In this document: piece after piece, positions 55,433-64,000 of the stretch | Numbering within the stretch: the stretch's first letter is position 1 | Layout: each line of letters begins with the position of its first letter | NCBI RefSeq assembly: GCF_003667345.1 | Contig: NZ_RCWF01000001.1 | Location: 372,001 to 436,000 of the forward strand | Direction of reading: 5' to 3' | DNA: 64,000 nucleotides | From: Poseidonibacter antarcticus | Lineage (GTDB): Bacteria > Campylobacterota > Campylobacteria > Campylobacterales > Arcobacteraceae | The notes under the pieces: generated by a model | Told to the model about the DNA's origin: nothing | The model's input: only the letters and a program-made list of their open reading frames with translations | The model's database searches: none | Made by a program: the position numbers and the translations under genes

Positions 55433-55858
55433 ATGAAAGAGAATTATTTTGATATAAAATTCTTGTTATTGGAAAAATTAAATTTAATTGAAGAGTTAAG
55501 TTTCGAAGAAGCTAAAAGTGAAGATTATGAAATAAATGATATAGTAACTTCTACAAGGATACTAACACTAATACAAAATGGTACCTTTACATCTTCAGAA
55601 CTAGCTAGGAAGCTCAATATTAGTAGACAGGCTATACATAAAAGTATTAGTAATCTGTGTCAAAAAGATTACCTATCTTTACATAATGATGAAACTAGTA
55701 AAAAAAATAAACATATATTTGTAACAAAAAAAGGTGAAGAGTTATTAAAATGCCGAAATAATGTAATGAAAAAAGTTGAAAAAAAAGTTGAAAATCATCT
55801 AGGTAAAGAGAATTTTATAAAACTAAAAGAGTTATTACAAAAAAATTGGAGCGATTAA
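55433..55858 (+). CDS. MarR-like winged-helix regulator
   Basis: 141 aa. Central winged helix (about 40-105) with the recognition segment LARKLNISRQAIHKSISNL and the wing TSKKNKHIFVTKKGEELL. The N-terminus is short and acidic. Probably represses itself and the divergent membrane-protein gene; ligand unknown. Confidence 0.85.
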   Translation: MKENYFDIKFLLLEKLNLIEELSFEEAKSEDYEINDIVTSTRILTLIQNGTFTSSELARKLNISRQAIHKSISNLCQKDYLSLHNDETSKKNKHIFVTKKGEELLKCRNNVMKKVEKKVENHLGKENFIKLKELLQKNWSD

Positions 55859-55918
55859 AAGGGTAAAATACCCTTTTATAAACTATCAAGTAGAATATGA
55901 TAGTTCGAGATTAAAAAT

Positions 55919-56278
55919 TTATTTAAGAAATTCTATTGCATTTTTTTCTTCTGTAAAATGAAAATATTTTATTTGAATATTAGTAAAAATTTTCTTTTCA
56001 ATATTAACTATATACTCAATCCATTTTTTATCTGTTACAATTGCAAATTTTATTATATTTGACATTCCAATTTCATAGAGGTACTTAAACTCTTCAATTA
56101 TAGCTGCTATTTCAACACCTTCAAAAGAATCAATTTTTTCAAAAATTACAATATTACCATTATTTTTAATTTTTTCCTTCGCTTTATCAAGAAGTATTTT
56201 CATATCAATTTCAGTAATTTTTCCTGATATTTGAAAAGCAAGTGCATTTTTAATTCCAATATCAACTATTTTAATCAT
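55919..56278 (-). CDS. SpoIIAA/STAS-like protein
   Basis: 119 aa with the alternating strand-helix pattern of STAS/SpoIIAA-like (SEC14-type) proteins, including [20 protein letters not shown] near residue 18. No signal peptide. Its ATG overlaps the stop of a YbgC remnant (AAAATGA), so translation may depend on that short frame. Function unknown. Confidence 0.7.
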   Translation of the reverse strand: MIKIVDIGIKNALAFQISGKITEIDMKILLDKAKEKIKNNGNIVIFEKIDSFEGVEIAAIIEEFKYLYEIGMSNIIKFAIVTDKKWIEYIVNIEKKIFTNIQIKYFHFTEEKNAIEFLK

Positions 56279-56367
56279 TTTCTTGCCCTATCACAAAAAC
56301 TTAAATAATTTGCGTGATAAACAATCCCTCCTGCATCTGTATCTTCATAATAAATTTGTATTTTCAT
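56275..56367 (-). pseudogene. 5' remnant of a YbgC-type acyl-CoA thioesterase gene
   Basis: A 30-residue frame starting at ATG 56367 after AAGAAGG contains [17 protein letters not shown], the active-site signature of YbgC hot-dog thioesterases. It then stops at TGA 56275-56277, where about 100 more residues are expected. The rest is not found in other frames of the following bases, so the 3' part was replaced by the STAS-like gene. Confidence 0.8.
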
Positions 56368-56488
56368 TCCGAAAACCTTCTTTCTTTTCTTTGAATATGA
56401 TATTTTTCATTTAGTATTAAATAACTATCTATCAAATTTTTGTATAAAATTAATAAACTTTTAAAAGTAATATCTTTAAATAATACTA

Positions 56489-58072
56489 TTATCTACTAAT
56501 TGCAATAAGTGCTTCAAGTAAATATTTTGGATTATGTGTTGACTCATACATTGGATGAACTTCCTTATTTGTATTAAATAAACCATAAACAGCCATTTGA
56601 GCTGTTCTTACTGAATATTCAACTGTAAATACACAATCTTTTGGTGCCTGAGCAAATTGTCCTAAAAAAGCAAAATTAGTTGATCCTTCAGGAATAACAT
56701 TTGGTCTATCACCAATATTATATGGCATAAAAAGACTATCTACAAAAGGCATTGAAACAGGAATACAATTCACTTTCCCTGCTTGAGTGATTGGTTTCAT
56801 TATATCTTGGATTTTTAAATGATAATAAAGTTCTTCCAATATCTCTTCTCCTGTACACTCTGCCATACTCTTATCAATATAATTCCCTTTTCTATCAGGG
56901 TATAATCCATAGCCCCAGAAAATCTTTACATCACTTGGTTGTGTTGGAAAATGAGGCTGTCTTGCAATTACAATTGACATAAGCCAATTAGAATCAGTTA
57001 TCGTTACAAGTCCTCCTGTCCCATCAACATTTCCTGAAAAATTTTCCATATAATCTAAAAATGTATTATCTTTCATAGTTGCTGTAAATGAGTACCATTT
57101 TTGTAAATCAATATTTTGACAAAATGGATTTGGGTTACCAAAACTGTGATCTTTTTTTGCAATTTTTTGCCATAGTTTCCATGATCCAGATTCTTCTACA
57201 CCCTTTAATTTTGCTGGAGTATTCCAAGATCCATTATCGGTACTTTCAGTTATTGAACCATTTGTAAAAAATAAAAAATCATTTTTACTAAGTAAAATTT
57301 CTGTTTTATCTTTAAGATAAATAAGTGTTGCAGTTTTTTTATCAGAAGATAAATTGAAATCAATATCAACAACTTCTTTCCCCATTTCAAACTTTACACC
57401 TTTTTCTTCAAGATATTTTTTCATAGGCTTAATAACTGAATCATATTGATTATATTTAGTTCTCATAACGCCACCTAATTTAGGTAAACCATCAACAAGA
57501 TGCATAAAACGTTTCATATACCTTCTCATAACAACAAGAGAACTCCATTTTTGAAAAGCAAACATTGTACTCCATATATACCAAAATTTAGTGTCAAAAA
57601 AAGCTTGGTCAAACCAATCTTCTATTCGCTTATCACCTAATGATTTTTCTGTTACATATGTTAATTTAATAAAATCCATTTGTTGCTCAAAAGATAATCC
57701 ATATGAAGATACATCTAATTTCTTCCCATCTTTTAATAATCGTGCTTGAGCATTTGAAACAAAACGTTCATTAAATTCATAAGACTCATCTCTAACTGAT
57801 ATATTTGGATTTTCTAGTGAAGGAATATGTGAAAGTAATTCCCAATAACACTCATAATGCATTTCATGCATTCTTCCTCCACGAACAACATATCCTTGTT
57901 CAGGATTACCAGAGCCATCTGTAGCACCTCCTGCAATTAAATCTTTTTCTAAAATATGAATATTTCTTCCTGAAATATTAGCATCTTTTATTAAATATAC
58001 AGCACTTGCAAGTCCTGCAATTCCACTACCAATAATATATACTTTTGATTCTTTTAAATTGTCCGTTCTCAT
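56489..58072 (-). CDS. ohyA: Oleate hydratase
   Basis: 527 aa, the MCRA/OhyA flavoprotein family, which adds water to the cis-9 double bond of oleate. FAD motif IIGSGIAGLASA at 13-24, QGYVVRGGRMHEMHYECYWE near 59-78, and long conserved blocks to the C-terminus. In most members GGR is followed by Glu (the proposed water-activating residue in Elizabethkingia OhyA); here it is M68, as in the divergent Rhodococcus enzymes. Activity is therefore likely but of the variant kind. Rare in Campylobacterota to my knowledge. Confidence 0.9.
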   Translation of the reverse strand: MRTDNLKESKVYIIGSGIAGLASAVYLIKDANISGRNIHILEKDLIAGGATDGSGNPEQGYVVRGGRMHEMHYECYWELLSHIPSLENPNISVRDESYEFNERFVSNAQARLLKDGKKLDVSSYGLSFEQQMDFIKLTYVTEKSLGDKRIEDWFDQAFFDTKFWYIWSTMFAFQKWSSLVVMRRYMKRFMHLVDGLPKLGGVMRTKYNQYDSVIKPMKKYLEEKGVKFEMGKEVVDIDFNLSSDKKTATLIYLKDKTEILLSKNDFLFFTNGSITESTDNGSWNTPAKLKGVEESGSWKLWQKIAKKDHSFGNPNPFCQNIDLQKWYSFTATMKDNTFLDYMENFSGNVDGTGGLVTITDSNWLMSIVIARQPHFPTQPSDVKIFWGYGLYPDRKGNYIDKSMAECTGEEILEELYYHLKIQDIMKPITQAGKVNCIPVSMPFVDSLFMPYNIGDRPNVIPEGSTNFAFLGQFAQAPKDCVFTVEYSVRTAQMAVYGLFNTNKEVHPMYESTHNPKYLLEALIAISR

Positions 58073-58201
58073 TTAATCATCCTTTGAAATATCACGATAT
58101 ATAATAATTTAATAACGTATATATTGTACAGAATATTACATAAAAAGAGTATTGTATTAAACTATTTTATCTATTATTTTATAGTCTTTAAATTCATATT
58201 T

Positions 58202-58510
58202 CTAAACGTTCAATAAAGCGTCCCGTATCTGTAAATAAGCAATTAGAAACTCAAACAACATTCTCCAAAATAACTCCATAAAAATAAATAATACAATAAA
58301 AAAAGCTATAAACTTAAGCTTTTGTTTATGAGAAAGTACTTTCCATAATAATTCTTTTCCTTTTGTATATGGGATATTAAATAATTTATTTTTTTTAATA
58401 ACCCATGTAAGTAAAATCCATGTAAAAAGAGGTAAAATAATTGCCCCCAAATAATAAAATATTATTAAAGCTTCTGTACTAATAAAAGTTTTGAATGTAA
58501 GAAAATCCAT
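58202..58510 (-). CDS. Small membrane protein, DUF4282-like
   Basis: 102 aa with two hydrophobic helices (about 14-38 and 66-92). The N-terminus FLTFKTFISTEALIIFYYLG resembles DUF4282 proteins. Function unknown. It lies between the oleate hydratase gene and a decayed GGDEF gene. Confidence 0.6.
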   Translation of the reverse strand: MDFLTFKTFISTEALIIFYYLGAIILPLFTWILLTWVIKKNKLFNIPYTKGKELLWKVLSHKQKLKFIAFFIVLFIFMELFWRMLFEFLIAYLQIRDALLNV

Positions 58511-58570
58511 TTTTATAAATTCCTAAATTTTTTATCTTAATTTTAAGATAATCATATATTAATCTCTATT

Positions 58571-58877
58571 TTAAGAAATCACCTTATTTTGACCATTATC
58601 TTTTGCCACATAAAATGTAGAATCTGTTCGTAAAAGAATAGATGATTATGAATCATCTTTAGAAGAAAAACAACTCTTGACATTAAGTATACTTTTTGCG
58701 AATTACTAAATAAGATACACGATAAAGAGGAAACTTATTTGATATTTCTTCTAAAGATATTTCAATAATTTTATATGAGGATATACCCGCATTGATACTT
58801 TTTACAATTTTTCTGATTATTTCATATCTATGATCATTTGGTCTTAAAATATAACTTCGCTTAAATATTTTATATAT
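58571..58877 (-). pseudogene. Decayed diguanylate-cyclase gene (sensor fragment plus GGDEF C-terminus)
   Basis: This is the main content of the 556-base gap 58511-59066. Frame A (58683-58877) reads 64 residues without a start, including KSINAGISSYKIIEISLEEI and FPLYRVSYLVI, like the sensor (GAF-type) part of Arcobacter GGDEF proteins. Frame B (58571 to about 58690) reads SILLRTDSTFYVAKDNGQNK, the end of a GGDEF domain, with an in-frame stop just before it. The GGDEF core itself is gone. Deletion plus point decay is inferred. Confidence 0.75.
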
Positions 58878-58996
58878 TTACAACCAATAAAGATTATTAT
58901 AAAAAATAGTAATCATCATATTTCTAAGTATTTAATTCTAGTTGCACGTTTAGTGTAGGGAGAGTATATCTAAAATAATAATGTACTAAGAGTTGA

Positions 58997-59029
58997 GTAG
59001 AGAATATTCATTATAAATTAATTCTCTAC
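58997..59029. repeat. 9-bp inverted repeat in the guaA downstream gap
   Basis: GTAGAGAAT at 58997-59005 pairs with 59021-59029. It may form part of a terminator with the neighbouring hairpin. Nothing else was found in 58878-58996. Confidence 0.35.
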
Positions 59030-59033
59030 CCTG

Positions 59034-59062
59034 AAGCAGTATTAAATAAAAAAATACTGCTT
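59034..59062 (-). terminator. Hairpin after guaA
   Basis: A 10-bp perfect stem AAGCAGTATT (59034-59043 with 59053-59062), five bases after the guaA stop on the minus strand. The T tract lies in the loop rather than behind it. Confidence 0.5.
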
Positions 59063-59066
59063 TATT

Positions 59067-60602
59067 TTATTCCCACTCTATTGTTGCAGGTGGTTTAGAT
59101 GAAATATCATATACAACTCTGTTGATTCCATCAACTTCGTTGATAATTCTTCTTGAAATTGTTTCTAAAATATCATGAGGAATATATGCAAAAGTTGCTG
59201 TCATTCCATCTGTTGCTTCTACGATTCTTACACAAACTGTGTTGTCATAAGTTCTATTATCACCCATTACACCTACTGATTTTACGTTTAGTAAAACTGT
59301 AAATGCTTGCCAAGTTTTATCATAGTAACCTGTTGATCTTAAAACATCTAACATAATAACATCAGCTTCTCTTAAAATTTCTAAATCAGGTTTATTAACA
59401 TCACCCATAATTCTAATAGCAAGTCCTGGTCCAGGGAAAGGATGTCTTCCTATCATATCTTTTGGAAGTCCAAGCTCTAATCCTAAAAGTCTTACTTCAT
59501 CTTTGAAGATTTCTCTTAATGGTTCGATTAATTCAAATGTCATCCAATCAGGAAGTCCACCAACATTATGATGTGATTTGATAGTTTTTGAAGGTCCTTT
59601 AACAGATACAGATTCAATAACATCAGTATATAAAGTTCCTTGTGCTAAAAATTCGATTCCATCGTGTTTTTTTGCTTCTTTATCAAATACTTCAATAAAT
59701 GTTTCACCAATGATTTTTCTTTTTCTTTCAGGATCTGTAATACCTTCTAATTTACTTAAGAACTCTTCACTAGCATCTACGGTAATAAGAGGAACACCAC
59801 GAGCAGCAAACATTGCTTCAACTTGAGGTCTTTCATTTGCTCTTAAAAGTCCATTATCAACAAATACAGGGATTAGTTGATCACCAATAGCTTCTGCTAA
59901 AAGAGTTGCTACAACTGATGAATCAACACCACCTGAAACACCACATAATACTTTTTTATCACCAACTTGTTCTTTAATTTTTGCGATTTGTTCTTTTGCA
60001 AAAGAACCCATATTCCATGTAGATTCACAATCACAAATATGTTTAGCAAAATTTTTAAGAAGTTTTGCACCTTCATCTGAATGATAAACTTCTGGGTGAA
60101 ATTGGAAAGCATAGATATTTCTATGAATATCTGCAATTGCTGCAAATGGAGAATTTTCACTAGTTGCAATTTTTTCAAAACCTGCTGGAATTTTTTCAAC
60201 TCTATCTCCATGAGACATCCAAACAGTTTGACCATCTGTTGTATCTTTAAAAATTGCAGTTTCTTTTTCAAAATTTAATTTTGCTTTACCATATTCGTGA
60301 TGATCAGCAGGAATTACAGAACCACCAAAGTGTTGTGAAATAAGTTGCATTCCATAACAAATTCCTAAAATTGGAAGACCAAGTTCAAAAATTGTAGTAT
60401 CAGGATGATAAGAATCTTCAGCATAAACAGAAGCTGGACCACCTGAAAGAATAATTCCTTTAGGAGTTCTAGCCATAATATCTTCTATACTCTCAGAATA
60501 AGGTACTATTTCAGAATAAACACCTGATTCTCTAAGTTTTCTTGCAATAATTTGCGTGTATTGACTACCAAAATCTAATACTATGATTGGTACATGTTTC
60601 AT
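59067..60602 (-). CDS. guaA: GMP synthase (glutamine-hydrolysing)
   Basis: 511 aa, full length. Class I amidotransferase domain (about 1-190) with the nucleophile in LGICYGMQL and the FHPEVYHS triad, then the ATP pyrophosphatase domain with P-loop [10 protein letters not shown] and the dimerisation domain, ending IEWE. Makes GMP from XMP. The 3' end of guaA is a known island insertion site in other bacteria; accessory and decayed genes follow it here. Confidence 0.97.
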   Translation of the reverse strand: MKHVPIIVLDFGSQYTQIIARKLRESGVYSEIVPYSESIEDIMARTPKGIILSGGPASVYAEDSYHPDTTIFELGLPILGICYGMQLISQHFGGSVIPADHHEYGKAKLNFEKETAIFKDTTDGQTVWMSHGDRVEKIPAGFEKIATSENSPFAAIADIHRNIYAFQFHPEVYHSDEGAKLLKNFAKHICDCESTWNMGSFAKEQIAKIKEQVGDKKVLCGVSGGVDSSVVATLLAEAIGDQLIPVFVDNGLLRANERPQVEAMFAARGVPLITVDASEEFLSKLEGITDPERKRKIIGETFIEVFDKEAKKHDGIEFLAQGTLYTDVIESVSVKGPSKTIKSHHNVGGLPDWMTFELIEPLREIFKDEVRLLGLELGLPKDMIGRHPFPGPGLAIRIMGDVNKPDLEILREADVIMLDVLRSTGYYDKTWQAFTVLLNVKSVGVMGDNRTYDNTVCVRIVEATDGMTATFAYIPHDILETISRRIINEVDGINRVVYDISSKPPATIEWE

Positions 60603-60711
60603 ATGTTAATATCCTCGTTTTATTAAATAAATCTATTATTATACTGCGATTATATCTAAAAAGTTGTAAAAATTTTGTTAAATGAATTTATAAGAAAAAA
60701 GTAGACATAAA

Positions 60712-60743
60712 AAAAGCTATCAAGAATAAACTTGATAGCTTTT
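60712..60743 (-). terminator. Terminator of nhaD
   Basis: A 13-bp perfect stem (60712-60724 with 60731-60743), 6-base loop, followed by a T run on the minus strand. Confidence 0.85.
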
Positions 60744-60768
60744 AAAAAATCCAATATAAGACTTTTTA

Positions 60769-62148
60769 TTAGTGTCCAATTCCTAATACTTGATATTGAA
60801 CATACCAAACTGTAATAGAAACAACATACCCAATTAAAATAACCCAAGCATATTTCATATGTGAACCAAATGTATATATACCATGAAGTTTACCCATAAC
60901 ACCAACACCTGCTGCTGAACCAAATGAGATTAAAGATCCACCAACACCTGCTGTTAAAGTAACAAGCATCCATTGCTCAAGTCCCATACTTGGATTTGCT
61001 TTTAAAACAGCTGACATAACAGGAACATTATCAACTATAGCAGAAAGGAAACCAACACCAATATTTGACATTGTAGGTCCTAATACTGAAGGATCATAAA
61101 CTATTGCCGCTAATCCTAACCAACCAATAAAGTACAATGCACCTACTGCTGCTAAAATACCAAAGAAAAACATTAAAGTGTTATTTTCAATTTTTGACAT
61201 TGACTCAAATATATTAAAGTGATCTACACCATGTTTTCTTTTTAAACCGTAAGAATACATTTTTAATAATGATAAACCAAACATCATTCCCCACATAGCA
61301 GGTAAATGTAATAATTGATGAGACATAACTGCACAGAAGATTGTAAATACACCTAAGAACATTACAACTTTAGCACCTTCTGACATTTTTGGTTTTATTT
61401 CTTTTGTAACATCAAATTCTGGAACTTCATTTGGCACAAATCTTGAAAGAATAAATGCTGTTACTAAATATCCAAGGATAGATGCTGGTAATAAAAATAA
61501 GAAGTCAGTAAAGGCTCCTTTTCCTGCTGTCCATGCCATAAGAGTAGTAATATCACCAAATGGTGACCAAGCACCACCAGCATTTGCTGCAACAACAATA
61601 TTAATAGCACCTGGTACTAAGAAATCTTTTCTAGTTTTTTCAATAGTAATTAATACAGTTGATAAAATAAGTGCCGTTGTTAAGTTATCTGCAATAGGAG
61701 AAATAAAGAATGCTAAAATTCCAGTTACCCAGAATAATTTTCTATATGTATATCCCTTTGAAACTAGGCTATATTTTAATGCATCAAATACACTCATATG
61801 AATTAATGATTCAATATATGTCATAGCAACAAACAAGAAAAAGAATATCTCAGCAATTTCTAAAATAAGATGCTCAGCTTGTGTATGAACCAATCCCATA
61901 TCTAAGCTATTTAAAGCATAATATGCTGCAACTAACATAAACATAAAAGTACCTATAAATAAAGCAGGTTTTGCCTTATCTATTTCATATTTTTCTTCTG
62001 CTGCTACAAAATAGTACCCAATTACAAAAATAAATAAACATGCAAATCCAGCCCATGTCATTGTAATATCAGGGATTTCCCCTGTACTAGCTGTACTTGC
62101 GAATAACGAAACTGTTGTTAACAGTAAAGTCATTAATAATTTTAACAT
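60769..62148 (-). CDS. nhaD: Sodium/proton antiporter NhaD
   Basis: 459 aa with about 12 helices; the first may be a cleaved signal segment (about 1-18). Characteristic segments: SPIADNLTTALILST (about 153-167), NAGGAWSPFGDITTLM and SAIVDNVPVMSAVL. NhaD enzymes expel Na+ or Li+ in marine and haloalkaline bacteria. The ATG overlaps the nadB stop by one base; AAGGAG lies in the end of nadB. Confidence 0.94.
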   Translation of the reverse strand: MLKLLMTLLLTTVSLFASTASTGEIPDITMTWAGFACLFIFVIGYYFVAAEEKYEIDKAKPALFIGTFMFMLVAAYYALNSLDMGLVHTQAEHLILEIAEIFFFLFVAMTYIESLIHMSVFDALKYSLVSKGYTYRKLFWVTGILAFFISPIADNLTTALILSTVLITIEKTRKDFLVPGAINIVVAANAGGAWSPFGDITTLMAWTAGKGAFTDFLFLLPASILGYLVTAFILSRFVPNEVPEFDVTKEIKPKMSEGAKVVMFLGVFTIFCAVMSHQLLHLPAMWGMMFGLSLLKMYSYGLKRKHGVDHFNIFESMSKIENNTLMFFFGILAAVGALYFIGWLGLAAIVYDPSVLGPTMSNIGVGFLSAIVDNVPVMSAVLKANPSMGLEQWMLVTLTAGVGGSLISFGSAAGVGVMGKLHGIYTFGSHMKYAWVILIGYVVSITVWYVQYQVLGIGH

Positions 62149-63599
62149 TAATTCTCCTTAATATAATGTGCTCCAAGCGATTCTTTACGCTTTAAAGCTG
62201 CTTGTAATATTGACCTTGCCGTAAGTAGTCTTAAGAATAATAGTCTTCCAACATCTTGTTTTAAATATTCATTAATTTGAGATAATGCTTTTTCTAATTC
62301 TTTTGGATCTCTTACTATAGCAACTGATTTCCACATAATCTGTCTTAGATTATTTTTGATATCTTTGTCAATTTTTTGATTTCTCACATATGATTTTATA
62401 CTTTTCGTATAATTTTCTTGTGATATTTTGAAATTATTTTTAAGAGAATCTTCAACTGCTATTTGAGAGAAAACTAATCCTTCCAATAAAGAGTTTGAAG
62501 CTAATCTATTTGCACCGTGAACTCCAGTACAAGCTGCTTCACCTACAGCATATAAGTTTTTCATACCCTTAACTTTTGCATCAAGTGTAGTTTCAATTCC
62601 TCCCATTGCATAATGGAATGCAGGTGAAATAGGAACTTGTTCAAAAGGTAAGTCATAACCTAAATCTTTTAAATTAGCATAAATATTTGGGAATCTTTTT
62701 TTGAAAGCTTCTTTTTCAAACTCTTCAAATGATAAGAAAATACCTAATCCTGTTTTTTGATTATAATCAAAAATAGAACGAGAAACTACATCTCTTGGTG
62801 CTAATTCTCCATCTTCATGATAATCTTTTAAAAATCTATAACCATTTTCATCTACGATATGAGCACCCTCACCTCTTAATGCTTCTGATAATAAAGGTTT
62901 TCTTGCAAAATGCGTTCCTTTTACAACTGTAGGATGAAATTGCATCATTTCCATATCTTTAAGGCTTAAACCTTTATGCGAAATAATACCTTGAATCTCA
63001 CCTGCAATTGCAGTTGAGTTTGTATGATATTTATACAATGAACCAATTCCACCACTAGCAATAATAGTATTATTGGCATAAACAACTCTTTGTTCTGTTT
63101 CACTTGTAAAAAATTGAACACCGTAACAAATATCGTCTTGAATTAATAAATCATTCACAACTACATTAGTTACAATCTCATGTTTACATTGTTGTATTAA
63201 AAACAAATGTGTCATTCGTCCTGTTGCATCTCCATCAGCATGAAGAATTCTACTTCTACTATGTGCAGCTTCTTTTGTAAAAGCTAATTTACCTTTAGCA
63301 TTTAAGTCAAATTTTAAACCTGAACTTATTAAATTCTTTACAGCAAGTAAAGATTTTCTACTTAATAATTCAACTGCTTTTTTATCATTATAATCTACAC
63401 CAGCAGTTAGAGTATCTTGAATGTGTGAAGGAATATCTTCATCATCAACTGCTGTAGCTATTCCGCCTTGCGCCCAAAAAGTATTACAGTCCCAAGGAGA
63501 CTTTTTACATAATACTAAAACTTTTTTGTCTTTAGGAATCAGTCTTGCAGCATTTAAACCAGCAACACCTGTTCCTATAATTATATAATCGTATACCAT
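62148..63599 (-). CDS. nadB: L-aspartate oxidase
   Basis: 483 aa of the succinate-dehydrogenase flavoprotein family. FAD motif IIGTGVAGLNAA (about 6-17), the FWAQGGIATAVDDEDIPSHI segment, and HYAMGGIETT and GANRLASNSLLEG near residues 312 and 350. It makes iminoaspartate for NAD synthesis. Coupled to nhaD downstream; a small lipoprotein gene lies one base upstream. Confidence 0.94.
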   Translation of the reverse strand: MVYDYIIIGTGVAGLNAARLIPKDKKVLVLCKKSPWDCNTFWAQGGIATAVDDEDIPSHIQDTLTAGVDYNDKKAVELLSRKSLLAVKNLISSGLKFDLNAKGKLAFTKEAAHSRSRILHADGDATGRMTHLFLIQQCKHEIVTNVVVNDLLIQDDICYGVQFFTSETEQRVVYANNTIIASGGIGSLYKYHTNSTAIAGEIQGIISHKGLSLKDMEMMQFHPTVVKGTHFARKPLLSEALRGEGAHIVDENGYRFLKDYHEDGELAPRDVVSRSIFDYNQKTGLGIFLSFEEFEKEAFKKRFPNIYANLKDLGYDLPFEQVPISPAFHYAMGGIETTLDAKVKGMKNLYAVGEAACTGVHGANRLASNSLLEGLVFSQIAVEDSLKNNFKISQENYTKSIKSYVRNQKIDKDIKNNLRQIMWKSVAIVRDPKELEKALSQINEYLKQDVGRLLFLRLLTARSILQAALKRKESLGAHYIKEN

Positions 63600-63600
63600 G

Positions 63601-63750
63601 TTATTTACTTGCTTCTTTATTTTTTGTTATTGGAAGGGTTGGTTTGTCAGCTACATAAACAGGATCGCCTTTGTAACCACAACCACTAAAAGATAATATA
63701 AAACCTGCTATAATTAGCGTATGAAAAAATTGAATGAAATACTTAGTCAT
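63601..63750 (-). CDS. Small LptM-like lipoprotein
   Basis: 49 aa. N-terminal hydrophobic signal with lipobox LSFSGC (Cys 24), then GYKGDPVYV, which resembles the CGxKGPLY motif of LptM (YifL), a helper of LptD assembly. No in-frame alternative start is seen. The ribosome site is weak. The first 30 bases overlap, head to head, the start of the plus-strand gene at 63721. Confidence 0.7.
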   Translation of the reverse strand: MTKYFIQFFHTLIIAGFILSFSGCGYKGDPVYVADKPTLPITKNKEASK

Positions 63751-64000
63751 CTTAAAAAAAATCCTGAATTCAGAAAAATTAATACATCAACTTCAATTAA
63801 AAAATTTATTGAAGTGCTACCTCTAAAATTAAAAAAAGGAGTTAAATTTGCTTATATAAGAACGCAAACTTTGTATTTTGTATTAACCCATCCTGTTTAT
63901 AAAATGGAATTTGAGTATAACAAAGCAGATATAAAATCATTATTAAAAATGGGAAATTTTGATAATGTTACAGAAATTGCTTTTTTTGTTTCTAATAAAA
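63721..64000 (+). CDS. DUF721/DciA-like protein, 3' part outside window
   Basis: Open from ATG 63721 to the window end (93 codons seen). The pattern VLPLKLKKGVKFAYIRTQTL YFVLTHP, split here for length, recalls the DUF721 core, a family that includes the helicase loader DciA. Evidence is moderate because the C-terminus is missing. Overlaps the lipoprotein gene start by 30 bases on the opposite strand. Confidence 0.55.
   Translation, partial: MKKLNEILSHLKKNPEFRKINTSTSIKKFIEVLPLKLKKGVKFAYIRTQTLYFVLTHPVYKMEFEYNKADIKSLLKMGNFDNVTEIAFFVSNK

Noticed and set aside
59067-59090. guaA 3' end as a phage or island attachment site
   Set aside because: I looked by eye for a second copy of the guaA end (TTCCCACTC region) downstream and found none in this window, and no integrase is present.
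1-64000. CRISPR arrays, insertion sequences, prophage or toxin-antitoxin loci
   Set aside because: No regular direct repeats with spacers, transposase frames with terminal repeats, phage structural genes, or convincing toxin-antitoxin pairs were recognised.

Overview
The window is a very AT-rich, densely packed bacterial chromosome segment. Gene content and order point to the Campylobacterota, most likely an Arcobacter-type organism (Arcobacteraceae). The signs are an ArsRS-like two-component pair, the run ubiX-coaD-tmk-hisS-speA-cysE, a short thymidylate kinase, a HugZ-type haem protein, a group III truncated haemoglobin, an NhaD antiporter and many A-rich Shine-Dalgarno leaders with ATG, TTG or GTG starts. 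This assignment is inferred from recognised proteins; no 16S gene is present.

Layout. 1-2250 (minus): a histidine kinase cut by the window edge, its OmpR-type regulator, and a serine-recombinase-like protein lacking the catalytic serine. 2449-8588 (plus): a tight operon for flavin prenylation, CoA, dTMP phosphorylation, His-tRNA charging, polyamine and cysteine synthesis, ending in a TauE-type exporter. 8713-11202 (minus): a large aconitase-family protein that has lost most cluster and active-site residues. 11309-18077 (plus): cardiolipin synthase, an EEP nuclease/phosphatase, UvrA, a DUF309 protein and a diguanylate cyclase. 18618-23484 (plus): a CNNM-type transporter coupled to a periplasmic carbonic anhydrase, then a HerA-like ATPase coupled to a HugZ-type protein. 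23499-31198: ankyrin protein, small HTH protein, AI-2E-type permease, PnuC-like protein, DTW-domain tRNA modifier, L,D-transpeptidase, an unrecognised possible PD-(D/E)XK protein, an SDR and a truncated haemoglobin. 31290-36734: OFA-type MFS, CWC protein, RlmI-like methyltransferase, GreB, an RluA-type pseudouridine synthase and a GltB-like FMN protein. 36893-42525: a disulfide oxidoreductase, initiator tRNA-fMet, parvulin, DEAD-box helicase, glycosyltransferase and hydrolase. 42620-50741: a tandem SagB-type protein, PQQ-type dehydrogenase, small basic proteins, CspA, a CatB acetyltransferase, a DMT exporter, a three-cysteine rubredoxin variant and an RluE-like enzyme. 50952-55858: a thiol-redox and sulfur-flavoured group (Crp/Fnr regulator, DoxX, CcdA, TlpA-like thioredoxin, a multi-pass membrane protein, a MarR-like regulator). 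55919-58877: accessory DNA with a STAS-type protein behind a truncated YbgC thioesterase, an oleate hydratase, a small membrane protein and a decayed GGDEF gene. 59067-64000: guaA, nhaD, nadB, a tiny lipoprotein, and the start of a possible DUF721 gene.

No CRISPR array, insertion sequence or prophage is visible. The strongest leads are: the aconitase pseudoenzyme; the Ser-less resolvase homologue next to a 14-bp palindrome; an operator-like inverted repeat enclosing the MarR gene's ribosome binding site; the rubredoxin with Arg in place of a metal-binding Cys; and the gene-decay and accessory zone next to guaA. No single multi-gene system that is clearly new to science could be proven from the sequence alone.
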